Part shown: positions 16,966 to 26,423 of the stretch, in pieces
Position numbering within the stretch: the stretch's first letter is position 1
Layout: every line of letters starts with the position of its first letter
Assembly (NCBI RefSeq): GCF_003391395.1
Contig: NZ_CP024190.1
Span: 3,038,001-3,102,000 of the forward strand
DNA: 64,000 nt
Source of the DNA: Mycobacterium marinum
GTDB lineage: Bacteria; Actinomycetota; Actinomycetes; Mycobacteriales; Mycobacteriaceae
Reading direction: 5' to 3'
Translations under genes and position numbers: made by a program
Notes under the pieces: generated by a model
Databases searched by the model: none
Seen by the model: the letters and a program-made list of their open reading frames with translations, nothing else
What the model was told of the DNA's origin: nothing

Positions 16966-18251
16966 TGACGGCGTCCGTATGGATAGCCTGGCCGCCGGAG
17001 GTACTTTCGGGTGCATTGTGGAGTGGCTCGGGCCCTGGTCCGCTGTTCACCGCCGCCGCGGCGTGGGGCTCGCTGGGTGCCGAATACGCCACGGCAGCAG
17101 ACGAGTTGGCTGCAGAGCTGGCTGGGATACAGGTCGGGGCGTGGCAGAGCCCTGGTGCCGAGAGTTGTATGGCCGCGTATCTGCCCTATCTGCAGTGGTT
17201 AGCTCAGAACAGCACCGTCTGCGGTGAATCGGCGGCCCAGCTCGAAATCGTGGCAACGGCATATATCAGTGCGTTAGCGGCGATGCCGACGCTGACTGAG
17301 CTGGCGGCCAACCACACCACTCACGCGGTGTTGTTGGGGACGAACTTCTTCGGTATCAACACTATTCCAATTGCACTCAATGAGGCCGACTACGTCCGCA
17401 TGTGGGTGCAGGCCGCCACCACGATGGGCGCCTATGACGCGATCTCGGCTGTGGCGCTGGCCTCAGCGCCACACAACTCGCCCGCGCCAGTGATCCTCAA
17501 AGATCCTGAAATGGGACCGGCCGGTAGCGCGGGAACCACCGCAGCCATAGGCGGCGCCGAGGTCATCGGCAGCATCTGGTCGTGGATTGTAGGGATGCTT
17601 GTTTGGGTCTGGCAAGGGATTCTCGAAGTGGCCTATTTGGGCATAACGGTCGTATTTTTGTTTTGGGAGTTCTTCATACCGCTTCTGTTGTCATTGCTGC
17701 AGGGTCTCCTTGGGCTAATTGGAGGGCTACTTTCAGCTATCGGCGCGTTCCTTGCCGACTGGGTTCCGTTTCTCTTGGGGGCCGTTGTGGCGTTGTTGTG
17801 GAACTATCCGCTGGCGACGTTGCTCTTAGTGCTGGGTTCAAGTGCTCTCGTCCCAGTCGGCCTTGGTGCCACGGCCGCGATTACCTTGCCAATCGCGTTG
17901 CCGCTTGGCATTGGCGGCTACGTCAACTATCGGGATCAGTCGGCGCCCGATTTCTCCGGCGCCGAATCCGATACCGGCACTGATCGGATCACGTCTCACC
18001 CCCTCGATTCGGATTCCGCGACCACTGATGACTCGGTCGACGCGAACCCCGTCGAGATGATGGCACCGAGGCACATACCTGCGGAGGTGGCGCAGCCGTC
18101 TGGCGAAGTGGCTACGGTGGCGGGCTTTGCCGATACTGCTGGCTCCCCGGCGACGGCTTCGGCTAGGGGTTGGTCGACGTCAACTGCTTCAGGTATCCCG
18201 ATGGTCCCGTCAACGTGGGCCACGAGTGCCGTCGGGGCCGGCCAGCAATGA
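16965..18251 (+). CDS. PPE-family protein with hydrophobic middle
   Basis: 428 aa. The PPE domain (about residues 1-165) opens MTASVWIAWPPEVLSG and holds the signature TNFFGINTIPIALNEADYVRMW, as in the PPE2/PPE3/PPE4 type of sublineage. Residues about 198-320 are strongly hydrophobic, enough for four or five transmembrane segments (VGMLVWVWQGILEVAYLG, LLSLLQGLLGLIGGLLSAIG). A polar Thr/Ser/Asp-rich tail follows. It lacks the SVP, PPW or MPTR C-terminal motifs. AAGAGG at 16953-16958 precedes the ATG. No normal PE gene is adjacent. Confidence 0.88.
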   Translation: MTASVWIAWPPEVLSGALWSGSGPGPLFTAAAAWGSLGAEYATAADELAAELAGIQVGAWQSPGAESCMAAYLPYLQWLAQNSTVCGESAAQLEIVATAYISALAAMPTLTELAANHTTHAVLLGTNFFGINTIPIALNEADYVRMWVQAATTMGAYDAISAVALASAPHNSPAPVILKDPEMGPAGSAGTTAAIGGAEVIGSIWSWIVGMLVWVWQGILEVAYLGITVVFLFWEFFIPLLLSLLQGLLGLIGGLLSAIGAFLADWVPFLLGAVVALLWNYPLATLLLVLGSSALVPVGLGATAAITLPIALPLGIGGYVNYRDQSAPDFSGAESDTGTDRITSHPLDSDSATTDDSVDANPVEMMAPRHIPAEVAQPSGEVATVAGFADTAGSPATASARGWSTSTASGIPMVPSTWATSAVGAGQQ

Positions 18252-18603
18252 TCTCCCCGGATGAGGTCTTTCAGGTGGGGTATGGCTGACTACCAGTCCA
18301 GCTTCGGTGGCGAGCAAGCCGACAGTGGTCCGGGAAGTGACTGCCGGACATCTGAATTGATCCGACAATGCGGAAATGCGACCGCATCGGCTGTGGCCAG
18401 GTGGGTGCCGCGCCCAGCGCCGGTACCAATATCCCGTCTTGAGATAACACGATCACCCGCCGTAGCGGGGATATCAGCGATGCGTCGCAACGCTGTTTCG
18501 GGCGATGGACTTCCAGTTCGACGGCACCGCCGACGGTGGGAGACTGCAGCCCCCAGGCCGCGCGGCACCGGGACCCACTCACGGGTATCCCTCGCGGCCA
18601 CCG
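18252..18603. other. Intergenic region, no gene seen
   Basis: 352 bases between the convergent PPE and TetR genes. Only short ORFs without recognisable domains are present. The palindromic CACCG-CCGA-CGGTG near 18526 recurs near 26718, but with no consistent relation to nearby genes. Confidence 0.35.
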
Positions 18604-19158
18604 CTACTCGGCGAATACCGGTGCGACGAACTTCTCGACCATGAGGCGTTCGACGTCTTCGCTTTCGGCCGGCCAGTACATCAGCGATAGCACTACGCGG
18701 ACCACCCATTTCGCGGCGTGGGGATCACCGCCGGCAAGTCCGGTGAGGTCGCTGGCCACACCCGCAAGCAGCGGCGAGTCGGCAAGCCAGGCGACTTCCT
18801 GAGTGCCGCCATGAATCGAGCTGATCATGAGTTGGCCGAGCGGGTCGGCTCGAATGCGTTGGACCGACAAGATGATCGCGGCGACGACGCGTTCTCGGCC
18901 GCTAAGATTCTCCACCGCCGAGCGGACGGAGTCGGCGATGCGTGCGGCAGCGCGTTTGACAACAACGTTGCGGATGTCGTTCTTACCGCCGACGTAGCGA
19001 TAGACGGTCGCGCGCGAACAATGGACGAGGGTCGCAAGCCTGTCGATGTCGAGTTGGTTGATTCCCTCGTGGGCGATGAGGTCGGTGGCGGCGTCATAAA
19101 TTCGATCGGCGGCGGCGCGGCGCCGATCGCCTCCGACGAGCCAGTCGTCGTTGGGCAC
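18604..19158 (-). CDS. TetR-family regulator, paralogue 1 (Rv1776c-like)
   Basis: 184 aa from the GTG at 19158, with GGGGAGG about 12 bases upstream. The N-terminal helix-turn-helix reads DRIYDAATDLIAHEGI and then LVHCSRATVYRYVGGKNDIR. The ligand domain ends WVVRVVLSLMYWPAESEDVERL. It is a clear paralogue of the TetR at 25824-26423, sharing VHCSRAT-YRY-GGK, AAARI, ERVVA, RADPLG and RVVLSL-WPAE. In M. tuberculosis an Rv1776c TetR lies next to cyp144. Here a PE_PGRS gene diverges from it and separates it from cyp144. Confidence 0.88.
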   Translation of the reverse strand: MPNDDWLVGGDRRRAAADRIYDAATDLIAHEGINQLDIDRLATLVHCSRATVYRYVGGKNDIRNVVVKRAAARIADSVRSAVENLSGRERVVAAIILSVQRIRADPLGQLMISSIHGGTQEVAWLADSPLLAGVASDLTGLAGGDPHAAKWVVRVVLSLMYWPAESEDVERLMVEKFVAPVFAE

Positions 19159-19628
19159 TGGTCAGTGTCCTCCCCGCTCGAAATACCAAGTGGCAAGTTG
19201 TTCAAAGTAAATAACATTCTTCCGCACAGAGGTGGCGAATCAGGGTGTGGCGCAAGGTTTGGTCCCCGCAGCTGATCTTGGTGCCAGCATGTTGATGTCA
19301 AGGGCATCCACTCCGGTGTTCGAGATGGGATCGATCATGGCTTGGTCTGAGAGTTCCGGGCGGGTCGGTGATCACCTCGTGTGAGCCACATTCTTACCTT
19401 TGCGTACTGAAAGCCGCCCCCCGTTTTTGAGAAATTCATAACTTCTCAATGTGAGACGGACTCGTCCATCTATCTGGCTGCTATCAGAGGTCCAAGCCCC
19501 GGCCTGAGACGACGTCGGGTGCCGCTAGCGGGCCTGTGTATCAAGTGTGTGCGACGCCGTTGACCTCGAAATCTGGGCTGGCAAGGCTGGCCCACGGAGC
19601 TCTCGTCAACGAGTGGGTAGGGGTGGGA
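19159..19628. promoter_or_regulatory. Divergent promoter region, TetR 1 / PE_PGRS
   Basis: 470 bases with no gene. The section 19195-19230 is AT-rich. An inverted repeat TTGAGAA (19427-19433) / TTCTCAA (19443-19449), with a 9-base spacer, lies in another AT-rich patch. CACTG-GT-CAGTG at 19156-19167 overlaps the TetR start. Either could be a TetR operator; the sequence does not decide. Confidence 0.4.
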
Positions 19629-22600
19629 ATGTCGTTTGTGAATGTGTTGCCGGAGTATGTGGCCGCGGCTGCGTCAGACCTAGCGCGGATCGGGTCTTTG
19701 GTCGGCACCGCCAATGCACAGGCCGCGGGGGCCACTACCAGCGTGCTCGCCGCTGGTGGCGATGAGGTGTCGGAGGCGATTGCGGCGCTGTTCGGCGCAC
19801 ACGCTGTCGAGTATCGGTCCATCAGTACGCGGATGGCGGCCTTTCACGACGACTTCGTGCAGACAATGCGCGCGGGAGTGGGGTCCTACGCGGCCGCAGA
19901 GGTGGGCAATGCTGCACCCCTGCAGGCCGTGGAACAGGCTGCGCTGCAACTGATCAATGCTCCCACGCAATCCTGGTTCGGGCGTCCGTTGATCGGCAAC
20001 GGTGCCGATGGAGCTGCCGGCACCGGGCAAGCAGGCGGGGCCGGCGGCATTTTGTGGGGCAATGGCGGCAATGGCGGCTCGGGAGGCACCGGCCAGACCG
20101 GCGGCGCTGGTGGGGCGGCGGGATTATTCGGTAATGGCGGTGCCGGGGGCGCGGGCGGCGCTGCCGGCGCGTCGGGCACCGGTGCTGCTGGCGGGGCCGG
20201 TGGCAGCGGCGGGATTCTCTACGGCAACGGCGGAATTGGCGGCGCCGGTGGACAGGGAATGGTCGGAGGTGCGGGAGGCTCCGGTGGTTGGTCCGGGCTC
20301 TGGGGCGCCGGTGGTGCCGGTGGTGCCGGTGGGGCCGGGGGCAGCGGCGCCCTCGACGGCGGGGTCGGTGGTGCTGGCGGAAACGCGGGGTTGCTGGGTA
20401 GCGGTGGTACCGGTGGCGCCGGTGGTGGTGCTGGTTCGGGCGACGGCGGGGTCGGTGGCGCTGGCGGCGATGGCGGCCGGTGGTATGGCAATGGCGGGGT
20501 CGGTGGTGTCGGCGGAAGCGGTGCAGCTGTCGGTACCGGTGGCAACGGCGGTGTGGGGGGCGACTCCGGATTTTGGGGTAACGGCGGGCGCGGTGGTGCG
20601 GGCGGGGATGGCGGCACCGGATTGGCGGTCGGCGCCGGTGAGTCCGGTGGAGTCGGCGGTGACGCAGGTAGCGGCGGCGCCGGTGGTAGCGGTGGCTGGT
20701 TGATTGGTGCCGGTGGGGCGGGCGGCTCGGGCGGTATCGGGGGCACCGGTGGCGCCGGTGGTACCGGAGCCGACGGGCTCGTGCCGGCTAGCGCCGGTGG
20801 CACGGGTGGCAACGGCGGCAATGGCGGCGCCGGTGGCATCGGCGGTGCTGGAGGCAAGGGCGGCTTGATCCGCTTCCTGGGCGGCCAGGGTGCCGGTGGG
20901 ACCGGTGGTCAGGGCGGTGCCGGTGGGGCCGCTGGTGATGGTGGCGCCGGCGCCGCGGGCACGTTCGCGGGCGCGGGCGATGGCACCGGTGGAGCCGGTG
21001 GGCGCGGCGGCGACTCGGGCCTGGGTGGCGCTGGTGGCGCCGGAGGGTCCGGATCGACTACGGGCGACCGTGGCGCGGACGGGGCCATTTCCACGTCTGG
21101 CGGCAACGGTGGCAGTGGTGGCCGTGGAGCCGACGCCGTGAGCGCCGGTGGCGACGGTGGTATCGGCGGCGTCGGTGGTGATGGCGGGTTGTATGGCAAC
21201 GGCGGTGACGGTGGTGCCGGTGGGGACGGGTATGTCGGTGCTAACGGTCAAGATGCCACCGTGGCGGGTGCCTCCGGTGATGTCGGTGAAGCCGGTGGTG
21301 CCGGGGGCGCCGGTGGTGCCGGGGGCATGGGCGGTGCGCTGGCAGGCCATGGTGGTGACGGCGGTGTAGGTGGGGCTGGGGCTACCGGTGGAGCCGGTGG
21401 GCTTGGCGCGGGTGGGGTTGATGGTGTTACTGGCGCCAGCCTCGATGGCACCGACGGTGGCGATGGTGGCGCCGGTGGTGTCGGTGGGGCCGGCGGTGCG
21501 GGTGGCGCGGCTGGCCAGGCCCAGGCCGTGGGGTTCTCTGACGGCGTCCAGGGAATGGGTGGGGCCGGGGGCGGTGGCGGCGCGGGCGGGACTGCCGGTG
21601 ACGGTGGCAATGGCGCTGACGCGGTGGCGGGTTCTGGCATGGCCGGGGGTGACGGCGGTAACGGCGGGAATAACGGTGCCGGCGGAATCGGTGGAGTCGG
21701 TGGAAGCGGTTCCACGACGGGCGCACACGGGGCCGACGGGGCCGCGCCCACGACTGGCGGCAACGGCGGCGCCGGCGGCGATGGTGCCGCGTTCGCAGCG
21801 ACCGGTGGCGCCGGTGGCGCCGGCGGCGCCGGCGGTGACGGTGGGTTATATGGCGACGGCGGTGACGGTGGTGCCGGTGGGGACGGATACACCGGCTTTG
21901 GGGGAATTTCGTCGGTCGTAGGCGGTAATGGCACCGGCGGCGGCACCGGTGGGTCCGGTGGCAGTGGTGGTGCCGGCGGCATGGGCGGCGCCCTCGCCGG
22001 CGACGGTGGTGATGGTGGTGCCGGCGGCATCGGCGGCGCTGGTGGCCAGGGCGGAGACGGTGGTCGAGGATTCGACGGCACCAGTTTGTCGCTCGACGGC
22101 AGCGACGGTGGCAGCGGCGGTGCCGGCGGTGCCGGCGGCTCCGGTGGCAATGGCGGAGTGGCTGGCCAGGCCCAGGCCGCCGGCTTTGCCGATGGCACAC
22201 AGGGTGTCGGAGGTGACGGCGGCACCGGCGGGGCTGGGGGCGGCGCCGGTAGCGGCGGTGACGGAGCAAACGCGGCCGCGGGTTCTGGTCAGGCCGGCGG
22301 CGATGGTGGTCACGGCGGCGACCCCGGAGTCGGTGGGGCCGGCGGTAGCGGCGGTAGCGGCTCCACGATGGGTGCCGAAGGCGCCGACGGCTTCAGCCCA
22401 ACCAGCGGCGGCAACGGCGGCAACGGTGGCGATGGCGCCAATGCCACCCTCAACGGCGCCAGTGGTGGTGCCGGCGGAACGGGTGGCGATGGTGGGCTCT
22501 ACGGCAATGGCGGCGATGGGGGCGACGGCGGCAACGGAGCCTCCGGCACAAACAGCTTCGGAGGCCTCACCCCCGGACAGGACGGCGGGGACGGCGGCGA

Positions 22601-24320
22601 CGGCGGGGCGGGCGGAATCGGCGGAGCCGGCGGCAGCGGCGGATCCTTGGCAGGCCACGGTGGCGACGGCGGCGATGGCGGCAACGGCGGCGCCGGAGGT
22701 AAGGGGGGTGCCGCCAGCAACGGTGCCAACGGAGTGGCCGGGGGCAACCTCAACGCTGGGGACGGCGGAGACGGCGGCGATGGTGGGACGGGCGGCACCG
22801 GCGGTAACGGTGGCGACGCCGGTCAGGCTCAGGCGGCTGGATACGCCGACGGCACCCAGGGCTCCGGTGGTGACGGCGGCAACGGTGGCGCGGGAGGGAA
22901 TCCGGGCGATGGCGGCGACGGCGCTAATGCGGTGGCGGGTTCCGGTGCGACCGGTGGAAATGGCGGGGACGGCGGTGATCCCGGTGCTGGAGGGGCTGGC
23001 GGCAAAGGCGGGACCGGTTTGACCACGGGGAGCACCGGCAAGGCCGGGACCAGTCCCACCAGTGGTGGTGACGGCGGCGACGGGGGGACCGGTGGCAGCG
23101 GCGCTACCGGAGCTAAAGGGGGTACCGGTGGGGCCGGTGGCGACGGTGGGCTCTACGGCAACGGCGGCGATGGTGGCACGGGCGGCGCCGGCGGCAAAGG
23201 CGCTACCGGTGCCAGCGGCACGACGCTGGGTCTCCCCGGTGACACCGGTGCTACCGGAGGAACCGGTGGTGACGGAGGGGCTGGGGGTCTCGGAGGAGCC
23301 CAAGCCGGCAACGGTGGCGCTGGCGGTGCCGGAGGAACCGGCGGAGTCGGCGGCCAGGGCGGCACCGGCGCCACCGGTTTGTCGATGCCCACGGGCTCGG
23401 GCGTGCCAGGTGGTGGCGGGTCTACCGGTGGTTTGGGCGGCACCGGCGGAACCGGCGGGACGGGAGGACTCGGTGGCCAGGCCCAGGCAGGCGGGTTCCA
23501 GGACGGCGCCGACGGCGCCGGGGGCGCCGGTGGCCAAGGCGGAATCGGTGGGACCGGCGGAACCGGCGGTGCTGGCGGCAGCGGTAGCTATGCCACGGGG
23601 TTTGGTACCGGCGGAACCGGGGGAACCGGGGGAACCGGGGGTTCGGCCGGCCAGGGCGGCAGTGGGGGCGGTGGCGGCCTCAGCGGCGACGGATCGAGCA
23701 CCGGCGCAACGGGGGCATCGGGCAGCGCCGGAACCGGTGGTACGGGCGGCGTCGGCGGTGACGGCGGCGACTCGAACAGCGGCAAAGGCGGTCGGGGCGG
23801 CTTGGGAGGCGCGGGCGGCACCGGCGCGACTGGCGGCACCGGGGGTAGCGGAGGGGACGGCGGCGATTCCTACTTTGGCGCCAATGGCGGCACCGGCGGC
23901 ACCGGCGGCACCGGCGGAACTGGTACCTCGCAAGGCGGAGATGGTGGCTCGGGCGGTGACGGCGGCGACGGAGGCGATACATCGGGCGGGCTAAGCAGTG
24001 CAGGTGATGGAGGGAGCGGTGGAGCCGGCGGATTCGGCGGTATCGGGCTCAACGGTTCAGGCGGTGACGGCGGCCATGGCGGGGCCGGCGGAGCGGGGGG
24101 CCTGGGCACCGATACGGGAGTCCCACCCTTCAGCGTGACCGAACCCGGGGGCGCGGGCGGAAACGGCGGGGCCGGCGGCACCGGTGGGATGGGAGTAGTC
24201 GATGGGAGCGCCTACCCCGGCCAAAACGGCTCCGGCGGAGCCACCGGCGGGGCACCCTCAGGCATCAATGGCGGCTCTGGCGGTAACGGCGGTCAGGGAG
24301 GCTTCGGTGGCGGAGGCTAG
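19629..24320 (+). CDS. Large PE_PGRS protein (1563 aa)
   Basis: 1563 aa. The PE domain (about residues 1-100) opens MSFVNVLPEYVAAAASDLARIG and is followed by LINAPTQSWFGRPLIGNGA. The remainder is a PGRS domain rich in GGxGGx and GGDGG. Within it, a block of 217-219 residues recurs about four times, marked by GQAQA-x-GF-DG (DNA positions about 21513, 22164, 22821 and 23475) and GADG-x-x-PTSGGNGG. The start at 19629 is the conserved PE start; an in-frame GTG at 19536 would add an atypical leader. It is probably exported by ESX-5. It diverges from TetR paralogue 1. Confidence 0.92.
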   Translation: MSFVNVLPEYVAAAASDLARIGSLVGTANAQAAGATTSVLAAGGDEVSEAIAALFGAHAVEYRSISTRMAAFHDDFVQTMRAGVGSYAAAEVGNAAPLQAVEQAALQLINAPTQSWFGRPLIGNGADGAAGTGQAGGAGGILWGNGGNGGSGGTGQTGGAGGAAGLFGNGGAGGAGGAAGASGTGAAGGAGGSGGILYGNGGIGGAGGQGMVGGAGGSGGWSGLWGAGGAGGAGGAGGSGALDGGVGGAGGNAGLLGSGGTGGAGGGAGSGDGGVGGAGGDGGRWYGNGGVGGVGGSGAAVGTGGNGGVGGDSGFWGNGGRGGAGGDGGTGLAVGAGESGGVGGDAGSGGAGGSGGWLIGAGGAGGSGGIGGTGGAGGTGADGLVPASAGGTGGNGGNGGAGGIGGAGGKGGLIRFLGGQGAGGTGGQGGAGGAAGDGGAGAAGTFAGAGDGTGGAGGRGGDSGLGGAGGAGGSGSTTGDRGADGAISTSGGNGGSGGRGADAVSAGGDGGIGGVGGDGGLYGNGGDGGAGGDGYVGANGQDATVAGASGDVGEAGGAGGAGGAGGMGGALAGHGGDGGVGGAGATGGAGGLGAGGVDGVTGASLDGTDGGDGGAGGVGGAGGAGGAAGQAQAVGFSDGVQGMGGAGGGGGAGGTAGDGGNGADAVAGSGMAGGDGGNGGNNGAGGIGGVGGSGSTTGAHGADGAAPTTGGNGGAGGDGAAFAATGGAGGAGGAGGDGGLYGDGGDGGAGGDGYTGFGGISSVVGGNGTGGGTGGSGGSGGAGGMGGALAGDGGDGGAGGIGGAGGQGGDGGRGFDGTSLSLDGSDGGSGGAGGAGGSGGNGGVAGQAQAAGFADGTQGVGGDGGTGGAGGGAGSGGDGANAAAGSGQAGGDGGHGGDPGVGGAGGSGGSGSTMGAEGADGFSPTSGGNGGNGGDGANATLNGASGGAGGTGGDGGLYGNGGDGGDGGNGASGTNSFGGLTPGQDGGDGGDGGAGGIGGAGGSGGSLAGHGGDGGDGGNGGAGGKGGAASNGANGVAGGNLNAGDGGDGGDGGTGGTGGNGGDAGQAQAAGYADGTQGSGGDGGNGGAGGNPGDGGDGANAVAGSGATGGNGGDGGDPGAGGAGGKGGTGLTTGSTGKAGTSPTSGGDGGDGGTGGSGATGAKGGTGGAGGDGGLYGNGGDGGTGGAGGKGATGASGTTLGLPGDTGATGGTGGDGGAGGLGGAQAGNGGAGGAGGTGGVGGQGGTGATGLSMPTGSGVPGGGGSTGGLGGTGGTGGTGGLGGQAQAGGFQDGADGAGGAGGQGGIGGTGGTGGAGGSGSYATGFGTGGTGGTGGTGGSAGQGGSGGGGGLSGDGSSTGATGASGSAGTGGTGGVGGDGGDSNSGKGGRGGLGGAGGTGATGGTGGSGGDGGDSYFGANGGTGGTGGTGGTGTSQGGDGGSGGDGGDGGDTSGGLSSAGDGGSGGAGGFGGIGLNGSGGDGGHGGAGGAGGLGTDTGVPPFSVTEPGGAGGNGGAGGTGGMGVVDGSAYPGQNGSGGATGGAPSGINGGSGGNGGQGGFGGGG

Positions 24321-24321
24321 G

Positions 24322-24336
24322 GGCCGGGCGCCGGCC
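24322..24336 (+). terminator. Hairpin right after the PE_PGRS stop
   Basis: GGCCGG (24322-24327) and CCGGCC (24331-24336) form a 6-base stem with a 3-base loop, starting 1 base after the stop codon. There is no T tract. Terminator role inferred from position. Confidence 0.35.
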
Positions 24337-24553
24337 AGCGCTATCGAGTCGGTGTGCGGCTGGCGCGGGTGAGAACCGGTTGGAACGGGTGGGCCTGGAT
24401 CTCTCAGCGTGAGACAAACCTCGCCATGTTGGCCTCAGTATGCGCAGGTATGACGCCCGCGCTGAGATTGACAGAGGTCATGGTGCTGGGGGGCCGTTCT
24501 AGACTTGTTGCCGCGCCGTTGACGTGCCGTTTTCTGCCCCCCAGGCTGGAGCA

Positions 24554-25768
24554 ATGAAAGTCGCGAGCGATGCCATGACATTTTTTGGCACCGAATCTCT
24601 GCAGAATCCGTACCCGCTGTACGAGCGTATGCGCGCGGAGGGGCCGGTGCATCGCATTGCGGACTCGGATTTCTACGCCGTGTGCGGCTGGGACGCGGTC
24701 AACGACGCCATCAGCCGCCCCGAAGACTTCTCGTCCAACCTGACCGCGACCATGACGTATTCGCCGTACGGAAAAATCGCGGCGTTCCAGATGGATCAGC
24801 TGGGCGGGCCCACCCATGTGTTGGCCACCGCGGACGATCCCGCCCACGCGGTACACCGCAAGCTGTTGGTGCGCCATCTGGCGGCCAGGCGCATCCACAG
24901 CTTGGAACGGTTCATCTCCGAGACTGCGGAACGGCTTTGGTTCGATGAATTGCAGGGCGGGCGTATCGAATGGATGGACGCCATCGCCAACCGTTTGCCG
25001 ATGATGGTCGTCGCCGAACTCATCGGCCTGCCTGACGCGGACATCGCCCAGTTGGTCCAGTGGGGCTACGGCGCAACCCAGCTGCTAGAGGGGCTCGTCG
25101 ACCAAGACCAGCTCGCCGACGCAGGCATCGCTGTGATGCAGCTCAGTGGCTATATCACCGAGCAATTCGCCCGGGCCGCAGCCGACCCGCAGGAGAATCT
25201 CTTGGGCGAGCTGGCTACCGCGTGTGCGACCGGGGAGCTGGACAGCCTGACCGCCAACCTGATGATGGTGATGCTGTTCGCCGCCGGGGGTGAGTCCACG
25301 GCATCGCTGCTGGGGAGCGCGGCGTGGATACTGGCCACCCGCCCCGACATCCAGCAGCAGGTGCGCGACAATCCGCAGCTGCTCGGCGCGTTCGTTGAAG
25401 AAACGCTGCGTTACGAAGCCCCCTTCCGGGGCCACTACCGGCACGTACGAAATGACACCATGCTGGGCGGCCTGGATCTGCCTGCTGACTCGCACCTGCT
25501 GTTGATGTGGGGGGCGGCCAATCGAGACCCGGTCCAGTTCGATGCGCCCGAGGAGTTCCGCCTCGATCGGCCGGGCGGCAAGGGCCACATCAGTTTCGGC
25601 AAAGGGGCTCACTTCTGCGTCGGGGCCGCGCTGGCACGCCTGGAGGCACAGATCGTGCTGCGGCTGCTGCTGGAACGAACCACAGTGATCGAGGCCGCCG
25701 ATGTCGGGCGATGGTTGCCCAGCATGCTGGTTCGCCGGCTGGAAAATCTCGAACTGGCCGTGAGGTAA
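24554..25768 (+). CDS. cyp144: Cytochrome P450 CYP144
   Basis: 404 aa. P450 signatures are the I-helix FAAGGESTAS, the ExxR motif EETLR and the heme loop FGKGAHFCVGAALAR, with Cys355 as the heme thiolate. Overall it closely resembles M. tuberculosis CYP144A1 (Rv1777). The ATG at 24554 follows GGAG, and the frame is closed by a TAG at 24500. Therefore only this form, or at most a 414-aa form from GTG 24524, can be made. The length equals the known N-terminally shortened CYP144A1 form, not the 434-aa one. The substrate is not established. It is flanked by two TetR/PE_PGRS modules. Confidence 0.92.
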   Translation: MKVASDAMTFFGTESLQNPYPLYERMRAEGPVHRIADSDFYAVCGWDAVNDAISRPEDFSSNLTATMTYSPYGKIAAFQMDQLGGPTHVLATADDPAHAVHRKLLVRHLAARRIHSLERFISETAERLWFDELQGGRIEWMDAIANRLPMMVVAELIGLPDADIAQLVQWGYGATQLLEGLVDQDQLADAGIAVMQLSGYITEQFARAAADPQENLLGELATACATGELDSLTANLMMVMLFAAGGESTASLLGSAAWILATRPDIQQQVRDNPQLLGAFVEETLRYEAPFRGHYRHVRNDTMLGGLDLPADSHLLLMWGAANRDPVQFDAPEEFRLDRPGGKGHISFGKGAHFCVGAALARLEAQIVLRLLLERTTVIEAADVGRWLPSMLVRRLENLELAVR

Positions 25769-25799
25769 GGCCGCTCTACAGCGGTGCAACACCATTGAT

Positions 25800-25813
25800 A
25801 ACCCATACGGGTT
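25800..25813. terminator. Small hairpin between cyp144 and TetR paralogue 2
   Basis: AACCC-ATAC-GGGTT (5-base stem, 4-base loop) lies in the 55-base gap between two convergent genes, so it could serve both transcripts. The stem is short. Confidence 0.3.
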
Positions 25814-25823
25814 TGGGCCAAAG

Positions 25824-26423
25824 CTATGAGACGGGTTCGGCGACGCGTGAGTTGTTTGCGTCAAGTCCCGATTCGTGGCCAAACGCCGGGCCGATAAACC
25901 GGTGCACGAGTTGGCGTTCGGTCTCCTCGTCCTCGGCGGGCCAAAGGATCAGCGACAGCACCACTCGAACCAGCCACCCCCCGGCCTGGTGATCACCGCC
26001 GGTGATTCCGGCAAGATCGGCCGCGAAGTTGGCTACCAGCTGGGAACCCACGAACCACTCGGCCCCGTCTGCGCTCTTGGGGAACGATCCGACAAGATGC
26101 CGGCCCAATGGGTCGGAACGGACACCGGCAAGCGCAAACTCGACCGAGGCGACCACTCGCTCAGCGCCAGTGAGGCTTTCGGCCTGTGCGCGAACGGATT
26201 CGACGATGCGCGCCGCGGCCCGCGCGATGACAACATCGCGGATCTTGGCTTTGCCCCCGGCGTAGCGATAGATGGTCGCTCGCGAGCAGTGCACTCGGGC
26301 GGCTAGCTTGTCGATGTCGAATGCGCTGAGTCCGTCGCTTGCGATCAACTCGGCGGCTGCGTCGTAGATCAGTTCGGCGGCGACGGCACTGCGGTCTCCG
26401 ACAATCCAATTCTTACCAGGCAT
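25824..26423 (-). CDS. TetR-family regulator, paralogue 2
   Basis: 199 aa from the ATG at 26423 (MPGKNWIVGDRSAVAAEL). The longer frame upstream has no supporting site. The helix-turn-helix contains ARVHCSRATIYRYAGGKAKIR. It aligns along its full length with the TetR at 18604-19158, and its tail is about 14 residues longer (HESGLDANNSRVAEPVS). It is convergent with cyp144 and divergent from the 2119-aa PE_PGRS gene, mirroring the arrangement of paralogue 1. Confidence 0.88.
   Translation of the reverse strand: MPGKNWIVGDRSAVAAELIYDAAAELIASDGLSAFDIDKLAARVHCSRATIYRYAGGKAKIRDVVIARAAARIVESVRAQAESLTGAERVVASVEFALAGVRSDPLGRHLVGSFPKSADGAEWFVGSQLVANFAADLAGITGGDHQAGGWLVRVVLSLILWPAEDEETERQLVHRFIGPAFGHESGLDANNSRVAEPVS

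Noticed and set aside
18526..18540. CACCG-CCGA-CGGTG palindrome, repeated near 26718
   Set aside because: Short, GC-rich and not in a consistent position relative to the TetR or PE_PGRS genes; chance is likely.
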